Shown here in pieces: positions 1-8,269 of a stretch of DNA of 64,000 nt. The notes beneath the pieces were generated by a model. The model was given only the letters and a program-made list of their open reading frames with translations, ran no database searches and was not told the DNA's origin. The translations under genes were made by a program, and so were the position numbers. Within the stretch, counting starts at the first letter, position 1. Every line of letters begins with the position of its first letter. The stretch covers positions 992,001-1,056,000 of the forward strand of contig NZ_CP101166.1 in the NCBI RefSeq assembly GCF_024298885.1, written 5' to 3'. This DNA comes from Haloglomus halophilum. Its GTDB lineage: Archaea; Halobacteriota; Halobacteria; Halobacteriales; Haloarculaceae.

Positions 1-426
1 CACGTCCGTCCCCTCGCCGCCGCCCGCGCCGCCGACGTTGCCGGTCGTCTCCTGGATGACCCGCAGGTCCGCCACGTCGATGTTCACGTCCTCGCCGGTG
101 ACGAAGCGACCGCCGTAGGTGTCGACCACGCGACCGTACGCCCGCAGGAGGTCGTCGGTCTTCTCCCCGGGGTCACCGACGATGACGGCCTTCCCGCCGC
201 CGAGCGGCAACTCGGCGGCCGCGGTCTTGTACGCCATCGCCTCCGAGAGCCGGAGCGCGTCCGCGAGCGCGTCGGCCTCGTCGTCGTAGTCGAGCATCCG
301 GGTGCCGCCGACGGCCGGGCCGCGCCGGGAGTCGTAGACGGCAACGATACAGCGCAGGCCCGTCGACTCGTCGCGGTAGAAGGCGACGTGCTCGTGACCG
401 GCCTCGTCCATCTCGCGGAGGGTCAT
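1..426 (-). CDS. Leucine/valine-type dehydrogenase (Glu/Leu/Phe/Val family), C-terminus outside window
   Basis: N-terminal 142 residues of an NAD-dependent amino acid dehydrogenase that oxidatively deaminates a branched-chain amino acid to its 2-oxo acid. The dimerisation/substrate domain is visible: VGGTRMLDY near residue 39, MAYKTA with Lys67 and PLGGGKAV with Lys79. These match the substrate-binding and catalytic lysines of leucine dehydrogenase (68 and 80 in the Bacillus enzyme), and there is no glutamate-dehydrogenase-style N-terminal extension. The frame stays open to the window edge, so the Rossmann domain is not seen. Substrate (Leu, Val or Phe) cannot be settled from this part. The ATG at 426 is the first start in frame. 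Confidence 0.85.
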   Translation of the reverse strand, partial: MTLREMDEAGHEHVAFYRDESTGLRCIVAVYDSRRGPAVGGTRMLDYDDEADALADALRLSEAMAYKTAAAELPLGGGKAVIVGDPGEKTDDLLRAYGRVVDTYGGRFVTGEDVNIDVADLRVIQETTGNVGGAGGGEGTDV

Positions 427-474
427 GGGAGACGCCACGCACGGTGGTGGCTTAATCGCGGGGGCGGGGGGCGG

Positions 475-1005
475 TCACAACTCGACACTGGCGACCAGTT
501 GGTGCTCGTCGCCGTCGGCCGGCGGCCGCGTGACCGAGACGTTGTCGACGGTGAACTCCCACGCGAACGTCCGCTCTGCGAGGTGGGCGACGACCTCGCC
601 CGCGAGGTCAGCCTCCAGCGAGAGCGCGAGGCCGACGTGCGGGAACCACCGTTCGGGTTCGTAGTAGTCCGTCGGCGCGTCGCCGAGCGGTGCGAGCGCG
701 TCGACGGCATCCCGATGCAGGTCCAGCAGCGCCGGCGACTTCGCCACCGGAACATAGACGTGCGCGCCGGGGAAGACGCCGAGCCCGCTGGTCCGGACGG
801 TGAACGGGTCGTGCTCGGCGGCGACGCGCTCGACCGCGGCCACGACGGCGTCCACGTCGGCGGACTCGGCCAGTCCGTACAGCGTGGCGTGCGGGTACGG
901 GTTGGGGTAGCGGTCGATGCCGAACCGGTCGGCCAACTCGTCCCAGACGGCCTCGACGCGCTCGAAGTACGGTTCGGGGAGGGTCGGCCCGACGATGATG
1001 GCCAT
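475..1005 (-). CDS. 2'-5' RNA ligase / 2H phosphoesterase family protein
   Basis: A 176-residue protein of the 2H phosphoesterase (LigT-like) superfamily, whose members open or make 2',3'-cyclic or 2'-5' phosphodiester bonds in RNA or small nucleotides. The first signature is HATLYGL near residue 40. The second is HVGLAL near residue 132, which has Gly where the usual Ser/Thr sits, so activity is plausible but not certain. The start chosen is the ATG at 1005 (MAIIVGPTLPEPYF); the frame is open further upstream but only as the antisense of the next gene. It is divergent from the ThrRS-like gene at 1091, with only 85 nt between the starts. Confidence 0.75.
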   Translation of the reverse strand: MAIIVGPTLPEPYFERVEAVWDELADRFGIDRYPNPYPHATLYGLAESADVDAVVAAVERVAAEHDPFTVRTSGLGVFPGAHVYVPVAKSPALLDLHRDAVDALAPLGDAPTDYYEPERWFPHVGLALSLEADLAGEVVAHLAERTFAWEFTVDNVSVTRPPADGDEHQLVASVEL

Positions 1006-1090
1006 GGCCGACCGGCACGGCGCGGGCCCAAAAATCCCGCCTCCCGGACCCACCCACAATCGCTTTGCCGCGACCGGCCGACCGGCCCCC

Positions 1091-2914
1091 ATGCGCGTCC
1101 TCGACGTCCACGCCGACCACTGCTCGTTCGAGAGGGTCGCCGCACCGCCCGCCGAGGACGCCCCCGACCCCGAGGAGCCGACCCCCGACCCGGCCGACGA
1201 CACGCTACCGGTTCCGAGCGAGGGGGGCTTCGACGACTGCCTCGTCGCCTTCGTCGCCATAGAGGGCGACGACGCACACGACCCCGACGCCGTCGCGGCC
1301 GAGGTTGCCGACCACCTCGCCGACCGGGCCGAGGACCTGCGGCTCTCGCGGCTGCTCGTGTACCCGTGTCCCGCACTCAGCGAGCGAGCGAGCGACAACG
1401 AGACGAGCGTGGCGTGCTGTCGGGCGCTCGCGCGGGCGCTCGACGACCGAGGGGACGGCGACGGGGACGGCCTCGACGTGCTCCGGGCGCCCGTCGGCTG
1501 GCACCACGCGCTCACGCTGGAGAGCGCTGGCCACCCGTTCGCCGAGTCGGTGAACCGCTTCACGGGCACGGTCGAGGTGAAAGCGGTCGAGTCCGAGTGG
1601 ACCGTCGTCGTCGACGGCGAGCGCCGTGACCTCGACGCTGTGCGCCCGGACCTGGACGAGCACACGCGCGAGGCGTTCGAGTTGGCGATGGACGGCCCCA
1701 CCGTCGACCACCGCATCGCGCGAGGTGACCGGGACGGCGGGCACTCCTCGCTCGCCGAGTCCGACGGCCTCGGCGGCCGCCGCCTGCTCCCGGCCGGGCG
1801 CCTCGTACAGGACCTCCTGACCGACCGGGTCCACGAGCGCCTGCTCGACGCCGGCGCCGCTCCTGTCGAGACCGCCGTCACGTACGACCCCTCGGACCCG
1901 GACACGGCGCGCCTGCTGGGCGCGCTCGGGACGGTCGACGCGTACCCGGAGCGGGGCGCACGGCTCCGGCCATCCGCACGGCTCGGGGCCCTCGCCTTCC
2001 TCCGGGACGCCGACCTCCGGCCCGGGGACTGCCCGCTCCGGCTGGCCGAGACCGGCCTCGTCGCCCGGGATGGGGACGCGGCGACCGTCCCGACCGCCCA
2101 CGCGGTGACGGCCGGCCGCGATACGGCGTGGGAGTCGCTCGCCGAGTTCGCGGCGCTCGTCACGGGCCTGAACCGCGACTGCGGACTTGACGCGGTGCCG
2201 GTCTGTCACGCCGGCGAGGCCGTTCCACCGGCCCGCCTCGACGACCTCGCCGCGGCGCTCGACCGCCCGCTGCTGGTCCACCGCTTCGCGGACGAGGCGG
2301 CCGCCGCATCCGGAACCGTCCGCCTCGAGTTCCACGACCGCCGGCGCGACCCGGGCGACGTACCCCACGTCCGACTGAGCCCCGGGCTCGCGGAGCGGGC
2401 GGGAATCGCGTTCGACCGAGCCGGGGGCGAGCCAGAGGACGGCCACGACCACCCGGTCATCGTCGACTGCGAGCCGCTCGGGAGTCTCGATATCGCGCAC
2501 ACGACGCTCTGGGAATCGCCGCCGGCCTGGCTCGCCCCGACACAGGTCCGGTTCGTCACGGTCGCCGCCGACCACCGCGACCGGGCGACGGCGCTGGCGA
2601 GCGAGGTGACCGAGGCCGGCCTCCGCGCCGACGTGGACGACCGCCCCGAGCCCGTCGACGAGCGGCTCGACCGGGCCGAGCGCGACCGGGTGCCGTTCGT
2701 GGTCGTGGTCGGGAACCGTGAGGCGACGGTCGACGAGCCGCCGCTGAAGGTCTGGGACCGTCGGGCGGGGACCGAGCGTGCGCTGTCGGTCGAAGCGCTC
2801 GTGGCCCGCGTCGAGAACGCGGTCGATGGGGCCCCTCGACGGGAGCGGTACCTGCCGTTTCTCGTCGCGGACGGGCCGCTCAGAGGAACGGAACGAGCGA
2901 ACCGGGAGGGATAG
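1091..2914 (+). CDS. Threonyl-tRNA synthetase-like protein with editing domain and degenerate catalytic core
   Basis: A 607-residue ThrRS paralogue. Residues 1-165 resemble the archaeal D-aminoacyl-tRNA-deacylase-like editing domain; APVGWHHALTLES followed by GHPFAE at about 133-152 matches its conserved strand and GHP motif. The C-terminal part (PAWLAPTQVRFV, then VPFVVVVGNRE) is the anticodon-binding domain. Between them the class II core is eroded: motif 3, normally GS-x-x-R, reads GSLDIA, and the zinc Cys/His ligands are not recognisable. It therefore probably cannot make threonyl adenylate. By analogy with the split catalytic and editing ThrRS proteins of Crenarchaeota, it may hydrolyse Ser-tRNA-Thr in trans. 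ATG 1091 is the first in-frame start after the divergent promoter region. Confidence 0.75.
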   Translation: MRVLDVHADHCSFERVAAPPAEDAPDPEEPTPDPADDTLPVPSEGGFDDCLVAFVAIEGDDAHDPDAVAAEVADHLADRAEDLRLSRLLVYPCPALSERASDNETSVACCRALARALDDRGDGDGDGLDVLRAPVGWHHALTLESAGHPFAESVNRFTGTVEVKAVESEWTVVVDGERRDLDAVRPDLDEHTREAFELAMDGPTVDHRIARGDRDGGHSSLAESDGLGGRRLLPAGRLVQDLLTDRVHERLLDAGAAPVETAVTYDPSDPDTARLLGALGTVDAYPERGARLRPSARLGALAFLRDADLRPGDCPLRLAETGLVARDGDAATVPTAHAVTAGRDTAWESLAEFAALVTGLNRDCGLDAVPVCHAGEAVPPARLDDLAAALDRPLLVHRFADEAAAASGTVRLEFHDRRRDPGDVPHVRLSPGLAERAGIAFDRAGGEPEDGHDHPVIVDCEPLGSLDIAHTTLWESPPAWLAPTQVRFVTVAADHRDRATALASEVTEAGLRADVDDRPEPVDERLDRAERDRVPFVVVVGNREATVDEPPLKVWDRRAGTERALSVEALVARVENAVDGAPRRERYLPFLVADGPLRGTERANREG

Positions 2915-2931
2915 GGTCGGCTCCGCGGCCG

Positions 2932-3414
2932 TCAGTGCGCGGCGAGTCGCTTCCCGGACGGAACCACCGCATCGAGCAGGTGTTCGACGGTGACGAGGTC
3001 GTCGCCGACCCGGACCGGCGCGACCCCGACGAGGTCGTCGCCACGGGTGGTCGCCAGGGCCACCGTCGGGAGCGAGAGCAACCGGCACTCCCGGTCGGTG
3101 AACGCACAGGCCGTCTCGTGGGTCTCGAAGCCGACCAGTCCGGCCCCGTTACGGGCGGCCCAGTCGCGGAAGTCGGCGACCTCCTAGAGGATGAACCGGC
3201 CCGACGGTGCCTCGGCAAGGGGGCCCTCCAGCCCGACCGCATCGCCCCAGATGTGGACGGTCGTATCGATGGGCTCGGCGAGGTCGTCCAGTCGGGCGAC
3301 GAGTTCCTCGACGCGCCCGCCGTCACCGTCGGGCGAGAGCGAGCGGACGAACAGGTGGACAGCTGTCACCGCCGTGCGGTCGGTACCGGACGCCTGGCTC
3401 GAGGAGAGGTTCAT
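2932..3414 (-). pseudogene. Haloarchaeal HTH-type regulatory protein interrupted by in-frame TAG
   Basis: One continuous reading frame of 160 codons is broken only by an amber codon at 3184-3186 (codon 77). Before it lies AVHLFVRSLSPDG, a strand found at the start of many small haloarchaeal HTH regulators. After it the frame goes straight on with EVADFRDWAARNGAGL, CRLLSLPTVALA and DDLVTVEHLLDAVV, the usual C-terminal half of that family. The ATG at 3414 is chosen because a TATA-like GGTTAAGC is centred 28 nt upstream, which fits a leaderless transcript; an ATG at 3465 is upstream of that element. Alternatives are a sequencing error, a recent nonsense mutation or readthrough. Confidence 0.65.
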
Positions 3415-3437
3415 GTGATACAGTACCAAAGGCGGTA

Positions 3438-3445
3438 GCTTAACC
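3438..3445 (-). promoter_or_regulatory. TATA-like element of the interrupted HTH gene
   Basis: GGTTAAGC on the minus strand, centred 28 nt before the ATG at 3414. This spacing is typical of leaderless haloarchaeal genes and decides the start. The promoter looks intact although the gene carries a stop codon. Confidence 0.5.
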
Positions 3446-3547
3446 GTTTCTTCCGTGTTCGACACCGACCCACACGGGGTGGTGGGAGAGCCCGCTACCC
3501 ACCACCCAGCGGCGTTCGGGGGCGCTGTCCCTGGCGAGGGATGGCGC

Positions 3548-5209
3548 CTACAGCTCCTCGCTGGAGGATAGCGGCCCGCCGAGGCGGTCGGCGGCCTCGT
3601 CCTCCAGTTTGTAGCGCTGGACCTTCCGGGTGCCCGAGCGCGGGAGTTCGTCGACGAAGAACACCCGCCGGGGGTGGGCGTACGTGGGGACGCGGTCGAG
3701 CGCGAACTCGCGGAGCGCGCGCTCCGTTATCTCCTCGGGGTCCGCGTCGTTCGCGAGGACGACGAACGCGACCGGGGCCTGCCCCTTCACCTCGTGGTCG
3801 GCGCCCACGACCGCGGCCTCGGCGACGGCGGGGTGGTCGAACAGCGCGTTCTCGACCTCCGCGGGGTAGACGTTCTCCCCGCCGACGATTATCATGTCGT
3901 CGGCGCGGTCGACCATCCAGAGGAAGCGGTCCTCGTCGACGCGCGCGATGTCGTCCGTGTAGAACCAGCCCTCGTCGTCGAACACCTGCTCGTTCTTCTC
4001 GGGCAGGTTGTGGTAGCCCTCGAACACCTGTGGTCCACGGACCGCCATCTCGCCGGTGTAGGACTCCTCGTCATCGAAGTCGACGTGCTCCTCGATATCG
4101 ACGGGCGCCTGCGGGTCGAGCCATTCGGCCTCGACGCGGGTCTCGCCGGTCACCGGGTCGACCAGTTTGAGTTCGATGTCCGGGCTCGGCCGGCCGATGC
4201 AGCCGGCACCCTTGATGACGCCCCGGACGGAGTTCGTCGTACCCGCGGGCGTGGTCTCGGTCATCCCCCAGCCCTCGATGAGCTGCGCGCCGAACATCTC
4301 CTCGACGCGGTCGCGGGTGTCGTCCGCGAGCGGCGCGGCCCCCGACCCCACGGTCTCGATGCTGGAGAGGTCGTACGCCTCCGGGTTGGACTCGTACTCG
4401 TTGAGCATCTCGATGAAGATGGCCGGGATGCCCGCGAACTGGGTCACGTCCTCGTCGTCGATGGCGCCCAGCAGCGCCGACGCGACGGGCAGGGTCTTGA
4501 GCACGATGTCGATACCGTTGTAGAGCCCGTTGATGAGGACGACGCTCAGCCCGTACATGTGGAACAGCGGCAGCACGAGCAGCGTCGTGTCCTCCTCCGG
4601 GTCGCCCGCGCCCGTCTCCGTGTACGACTGGGCCGTCGAGATGACGTTCCGGTGTGTCGTCAGGACGCCCTTCGGGTCGCCCGTCGTCCCGGAGGTGTAG
4701 CACTGCAGGCAGACGTCCTCGAAGTCGCGTTCGGGCCGGTCGAACTCGTCGCTCGCGGAGTCGACGTGTTCGTCGTAGTTCAGCAGCCCGGCGTCCTCGT
4801 TGCCGCCGGGGATGAGCGTCGTCTCGACGTGCGCGGAGAGGTCCTTCACGACCGACGGGAACACCTCCGAGCCCACCAGTACGTCGACGCCGGCGTCGTC
4901 GAGGATGTACTCCAGCCGGCCCTTGTCCATCCGGTGGTTGAGCGGCACCGCGACGGCGCCCGTGCGGACGATGCCGAAGAACGTCTCCGGGAACTGCAGC
5001 GAGTTGGCGACGTACATCGCCACGCGGTCGCCCGGCTCGACGCCCAGCTCCACTAACGCCGACGCCACCTGGTCGGCTCGCCGGTCGAGGTCGGCGTAGG
5101 AGTACTCCTCCCCGCGGTACTCCAGTGCCCGTTTCTCGCCGTATCGGTCGGCCCCCATCGCCGGAATCGCTCCGACGTGGCGAAGCGGCTCCTGCTGGTG
5201 GTACTTCAT
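3548..5209 (-). CDS. Long-chain fatty acid-CoA ligase (acyl-CoA synthetase)
   Basis: A 553-residue ANL-superfamily enzyme that activates a carboxylic acid with ATP and CoA through an acyl-adenylate. The AMP-binding P-loop YTSGTTGDPKG is at 171-181. WGMTETTP (motif A5), GWFYTDD and the hinge DRADDMIIVGGENVYPAE follow, and the catalytic lysine region SGTRKVQRYKL is near the C-terminus. Length and motifs are complete. The start ATG 5209 has a TATA-like TTTAG about 28 nt upstream. A PaaI-type thioesterase lies 83 nt upstream on the same strand, so acyl-CoA making and hydrolysis may be co-regulated. The exact acid (medium, long or aromatic) is not visible. Confidence 0.88.
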   Translation of the reverse strand: MKYHQQEPLRHVGAIPAMGADRYGEKRALEYRGEEYSYADLDRRADQVASALVELGVEPGDRVAMYVANSLQFPETFFGIVRTGAVAVPLNHRMDKGRLEYILDDAGVDVLVGSEVFPSVVKDLSAHVETTLIPGGNEDAGLLNYDEHVDSASDEFDRPERDFEDVCLQCYTSGTTGDPKGVLTTHRNVISTAQSYTETGAGDPEEDTTLLVLPLFHMYGLSVVLINGLYNGIDIVLKTLPVASALLGAIDDEDVTQFAGIPAIFIEMLNEYESNPEAYDLSSIETVGSGAAPLADDTRDRVEEMFGAQLIEGWGMTETTPAGTTNSVRGVIKGAGCIGRPSPDIELKLVDPVTGETRVEAEWLDPQAPVDIEEHVDFDDEESYTGEMAVRGPQVFEGYHNLPEKNEQVFDDEGWFYTDDIARVDEDRFLWMVDRADDMIIVGGENVYPAEVENALFDHPAVAEAAVVGADHEVKGQAPVAFVVLANDADPEEITERALREFALDRVPTYAHPRRVFFVDELPRSGTRKVQRYKLEDEAADRLGGPLSSSEEL

Positions 5210-5292
5210 GTGCCACGGTGACGCGGAGCCCCCCGACTAAACTCTGACCCCTGTTCTGCCGGTGCCGTTTTAACCAACGGCCATCGCACCGG

Positions 5293-5757
5293 CTACTCCC
5301 GCACGTAGCCGACGCTCTCGTCGAGTTCGACGCGACTCCGGGCGAACCGGCCCGTACCCCGTGCGATCTCGTTGCCCTCGCCGTCCTCGGCGATGGCGCT
5401 CGCGAGCAGCTGGTTCGGGTTCGCGTTCACGACGACCCCCTCGGCGCGGACGGTCCCCTCGCTCACCGGGCGTTCGAAGTGGACATCGAAGCCCGTCGTC
5501 AGGACGAACACGTCCTCGACGAGCGAGTTGACGGCGAAGAAGGCGGCGTCGTCGAGCGCCTTGAAGTAGTACGAGCCGTGCATCCCGCCGGCCGCGTGGT
5601 GGGTGGACTCGTCCACGTCGAACTCGAGCGTCGCCTCGGCCGTATCGATGCTGAGCGTGGGGTCGAGGCGGTCGTTGCAGGGGGCCTGGTGGTACATCTC
5701 CTCGAGTGCGCGGAAGTGGGCCGGGTCGGGGCCGCTCGTGTCGTCTTCGTCGGTCAT
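5293..5757 (-). CDS. PaaI-type hotdog-fold thioesterase
   Basis: A 154-residue single-hotdog protein predicted to hydrolyse acyl- or aryl-CoA thioesters. The central helix motif HHAAGGMHGSYYFKALDDAA (about residues 53-72) carries the His/Gly and Asp features of PaaI-like enzymes. It is followed by the typical strand FDVHFERPVSEGTVRAEG. ATG 5757 is the first Met giving the usual length; the frame continues upstream only through non-coding repeat DNA. It sits upstream of the acyl-CoA ligase on the same strand with an 83-nt gap, suggesting a two-gene unit for CoA-thioester turnover. Confidence 0.75.
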   Translation of the reverse strand: MTDEDDTSGPDPAHFRALEEMYHQAPCNDRLDPTLSIDTAEATLEFDVDESTHHAAGGMHGSYYFKALDDAAFFAVNSLVEDVFVLTTGFDVHFERPVSEGTVRAEGVVVNANPNQLLASAIAEDGEGNEIARGTGRFARSRVELDESVGYVRE

Positions 5758-5878
5758 ACCGTGTCGGGTGGCGGGCGCGGGGAAAACGGTGCCGGGACCG
5801 GGGCGATGGCACGGGTGGGATTGCTGCGAACTTCTCGCGTCCCCTCCCTGTGACGACCTGACCGACGACGAAGCCGGA

Positions 5879-6394
5879 TAGAAAGCCCCCGCCCGCTCGA
5901 CCGCCCGGGAGTCGCTGTGCTCCTCACGTCGCTCCCTTCGGTCGCTCGTTGCGGTGCTTGCTTCCTCCGGGGCGGGTCGAGGCGGGCGGCCCCTTTCAGT
6001 CCCGCCCTGTTGCCCGCCGCACCGAGCGTTCGCGCGTAGTGGTTCCAGCGGAGTGCTAGTGTCCCCACACCTCCCCGCGCGGGCGCCGCGAGTGTTCCGA
6101 CACGCTCGCTCCGCTCGCGGTCTCCACGGGGATGGCGCCCGCGCGCTTCCTGGTCCCGGAACCAGCCCGCCGACCAACCGCTCTTCGGCCGGGAGCGCGT
6201 GGTGAGGCCCTCGCGGCCGAACCCGCGCGACCCGGGGAAGGGCAGGGCCACAGCGCCCGTGGAACAGCCGAATCCTGGCGGACTCGAAGGGCGAGCGCTC
6301 TCGACCCATCCCGGACGACGCAAGCACCGCAGCGACCGAAGGGAGCGAGGAGCGCAGCGAGTCCCGGATGGTCGAGAGCGTGAGGGCTTCGTAG
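5879..6394 (+). repeat. Non-coding repeat element, copy A, with long imperfect inverted ends
   Basis: This fills most of the 878-nt gap between the thioesterase and cmk. Its left arm (5879-5981) is an imperfect inverted copy of its right arm (about 6297-6394), sharing words such as GCTCCCTTCGGTCGCT and GCGGTGCTTGC. The centre is closely related to 57031-57629, for example CCCCTTTCAGTCCCGCCCTG and GGGGAAGGGCAGGG. It encodes no transposase. Open frames through it are compositional by-products of high GC. It could be a MITE-like element, a dispersed structured RNA, or both. Orientation of transcription is unknown. Confidence 0.7.
6040..6164 (+). ncRNA. Candidate structured RNA core, copy A
   Basis: An outer pair TGGTTCC (6040-6046) with GGAACCA (6158-6164) encloses an 11-bp perfect stem, GCGCGGGCGCC (6077-6087) with GGCGCCCGCGC (6134-6144), and a 46-nt apical region. 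CCCCACACCTCCCCGC precedes the stem and GCGCTTCCTG follows it; both words recur in copies B and C. Stem arms differ between copies but stay complementary. Strand is set by convention because transcription is not shown. Confidence 0.5.
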
Positions 6395-6508
6395 GTGGCT
6401 CCGTTGGAGTCGCCGTCACCGTGAGAGAGCGTGAGGGCTTCGTAGGTGGCTCCGTTGTAGTCGCTGTCACCGTGAGAGAGCGCGAGGGCTTCGTAGGTGG
6501 CTCCGTTG
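6374..6508 (+). repeat. 51-bp tandem repeat, three units
   Basis: The word GAGGGCTTCGTAGGTGG recurs at 6382, 6433 and 6484, an exact 51-bp period, in units of GAGAGCG-GAGGGCTTCGTAGGTGGCTCCGTTG plus a variable GTCGCYGTCACC part. The array abuts the right arm of element A. Element B carries two units with the same period. Fifty-one bases is 17 codons, so repeated peptides appear in antisense frames, but no start signal or conserved product supports coding. Confidence 0.8.
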
Positions 6509-6635
6509 TCGTGATCGTCGGGGCGGGCCTGTGCCAGTTCGTCGGGCCGGTCGTGCTCCAGTGCCACCCCGCCACAGGCCCGCAAACTGCCCCGGCAAGG
6601 ACAACGATTTTGAACGCCACCGACCCAGAGAGCAC

Positions 6636-7214
6636 ATGTTGATTACCATCTCCGGCCCCGCGGGCAGTGGGAAATCCACTGCCGCGGCCGGACTCGCCGA
6701 GGCGCTCGGCTACGAGCACGTCAGCGGGGGTGACATCTTCCGGGCGCTGGCCGACGAGCGCGGGATGACGCCGCTCGAGCTGAACCGGGCGGCCGAGGAG
6801 GACGACGCCATCGACCGCGATCTGGACCGCCGGCTCCGCGAGACCGCCAGCGAGCGCGACGACCTCGTCCTCGAGTCGCGGCTCGCGGGCTGGATGGCGG
6901 GCGAACACGCCGATTTCAAGATGTGGCTGAACGCGCCGCTCGCGGTCCGGGCCCAGCGCATCGCCGAGCGCGAGGACAAGGCCGTCGACCGCGCCCGCGA
7001 GGAGACCCGCGCCCGCGCCGAGTCCGAAGCCTCGCGCTACCGGGAGTACTACGGCATCGACATCGAGGACCTCTCCATCTACGACCTCGTGCTGAACACC
7101 TCCCGGCTCGACCCCGACGGCGTCGTCGGCGCGCTCCGCGCCGTCGTCGAGGCGTACACGCCCGAGGGCGACGAGGGGAAGACCCCCGTCGAGGGCATCC
7201 GCTACGAGTTCTGA
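6636..7214 (+). CDS. cmk: Cytidylate kinase (archaeal Cmk)
   Basis: A 192-residue P-loop NMP kinase that phosphorylates CMP/dCMP to the diphosphate for nucleic acid synthesis. It begins [14 protein letters not shown] with Walker A at residues 7-15, followed by the NMP-binding GGDIFRALA and the lid region [35 protein letters not shown] is the usual C-terminal signature of the archaeal CMP kinases. ATG 6636 gives the standard N-terminus, with a weak T-rich element about 28 nt upstream. It is followed one nucleotide later by truB, a common archaeal pairing, so the two are surely cotranscribed. Confidence 0.92.
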   Translation: MLITISGPAGSGKSTAAAGLAEALGYEHVSGGDIFRALADERGMTPLELNRAAEEDDAIDRDLDRRLRETASERDDLVLESRLAGWMAGEHADFKMWLNAPLAVRAQRIAEREDKAVDRAREETRARAESEASRYREYYGIDIEDLSIYDLVLNTSRLDPDGVVGALRAVVEAYTPEGDEGKTPVEGIRYEF

Positions 7215-7215
7215 G

Positions 7216-8193
7216 ATGGACGACGCCGACGCGACCGTCGACATCGACCTCCGGCCCGCGCCCGACGAGCGGTCGGTCCCGGAACTGCTCGCGTTCGGCG
7301 TCTGCAACCTCGACAAGCCGCCCGGCCCCTCCGCCCACCAGGTCGCGGCGTGGACGCGCGACCTCGCCGACGACGCGCTCGCGGCCGCGGACGCCGACAC
7401 GCACGTCGACCGCGCGGCCCACGCGGGCACGCTCGACCCGAAGGTGACGGGCTGCCTGCCGCTCATGCTCGGCGACGCCACCCGCCTCGCACAGGCGTTC
7501 GACGACGCCGACAAGGAGTACGTCACCGTCCTCGAACTCCACCGCCCGGCCCCGGCAGACCTCGAGGGGACCGTCGCCGAGTTCGAGGGGCCGCTGCTCC
7601 AGAAGCCGCCGCGGAAATCGGCCGTGAGCCGGCGGCTCCGAACGCGGACGGTCCACGAACTCGACCTCCTCGAACGCGAGGACCGGCGCGCACTGTTGCG
7701 CATCGAGTGCGAGGCCGGCACCTACGTCCGGAAGCTCTGTCACGACCTCGGACTGGCGCTGGGGACGGGCGCGAACATGGGCGACCTCCGCCGGACCGCC
7801 ACCGGCACCTTCGACGACACCGACCTCGTCACGCTCCACGACTACGTCGACGCGCTGGCGGTCTGGCGCGAGGACGGCCACGAGGGCCCCATCCGCGAGG
7901 TCGTCCAGCCGGCCGAGCGGACGCTCCGGCACCTCCCGCGCGTGACGGTCGCGCCCAGTGCCGCCCAGCAGGTGGCCACCGGCGCGCCCGTCTACGCACC
8001 CGGCGTGCTGGGCATCGATCCGCCCGCGGAGGGCCCGGATGCCGGCGAGATGCCCGCGCCCGGCGACGGCGAGGACGCGCCGCTCGTGGCCGGCTACGTC
8101 CCGAGCGGCACGGCCGTCTGCCTCGGCCGACTCGTGGGGGCCCCCGACGCAGAGCGTGGCGTCGTGGTCGACCTCGAACGCGTACTCGTGTGA
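7216..8193 (+). CDS. truB: RNA-guided pseudouridine synthase (TruB/Cbf5 family)
   Basis: A 325-residue pseudouridine synthase. As archaeal Cbf5 it is expected to be the catalytic subunit of H/ACA ribonucleoproteins acting on rRNA, and to make Psi55 in tRNA. The catalytic motif HAGTLDP sits at 69-75 with Asp74 as nucleophile. CEAGTYVRKLCHDLG and GANMGDLRRTATG follow in the core, and a C-terminal PUA domain begins near residue 240. That domain contains an acidic insertion around 268-282, a halophilic trait. The start ATG is one base after the cmk stop, indicating translational coupling. Confidence 0.9.
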   Translation: MDDADATVDIDLRPAPDERSVPELLAFGVCNLDKPPGPSAHQVAAWTRDLADDALAAADADTHVDRAAHAGTLDPKVTGCLPLMLGDATRLAQAFDDADKEYVTVLELHRPAPADLEGTVAEFEGPLLQKPPRKSAVSRRLRTRTVHELDLLEREDRRALLRIECEAGTYVRKLCHDLGLALGTGANMGDLRRTATGTFDDTDLVTLHDYVDALAVWREDGHEGPIREVVQPAERTLRHLPRVTVAPSAAQQVATGAPVYAPGVLGIDPPAEGPDAGEMPAPGDGEDAPLVAGYVPSGTAVCLGRLVGAPDAERGVVVDLERVLV

Positions 8194-8269
8194 TTCTCTG
8201 TCGGATACCGAGTTTCGTCGCGAGATAGGGATGTTCGCGATGGCTGCTCGAAGTATCCGGATTATCTCT

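Noticed and set aside
475-2163. 562-codon minus frame extending the 2H phosphoesterase
   Set aside because: Only the last 176 codons form the 2H fold; the rest is antisense to the ThrRS-like gene.
3184-3186. TAG read as pyrrolysine
   Set aside because: No pyl genes are visible and haloarchaea generally lack the system; nonsense mutation or sequence error is simpler, though readthrough is left open in the finding.
5293-6585. 430-codon minus frame joining the thioesterase to the repeat region
   Set aside because: The thioesterase fold starts at ATG 5757; upstream codons come from repeat DNA and would add a 276-residue nonsense extension.
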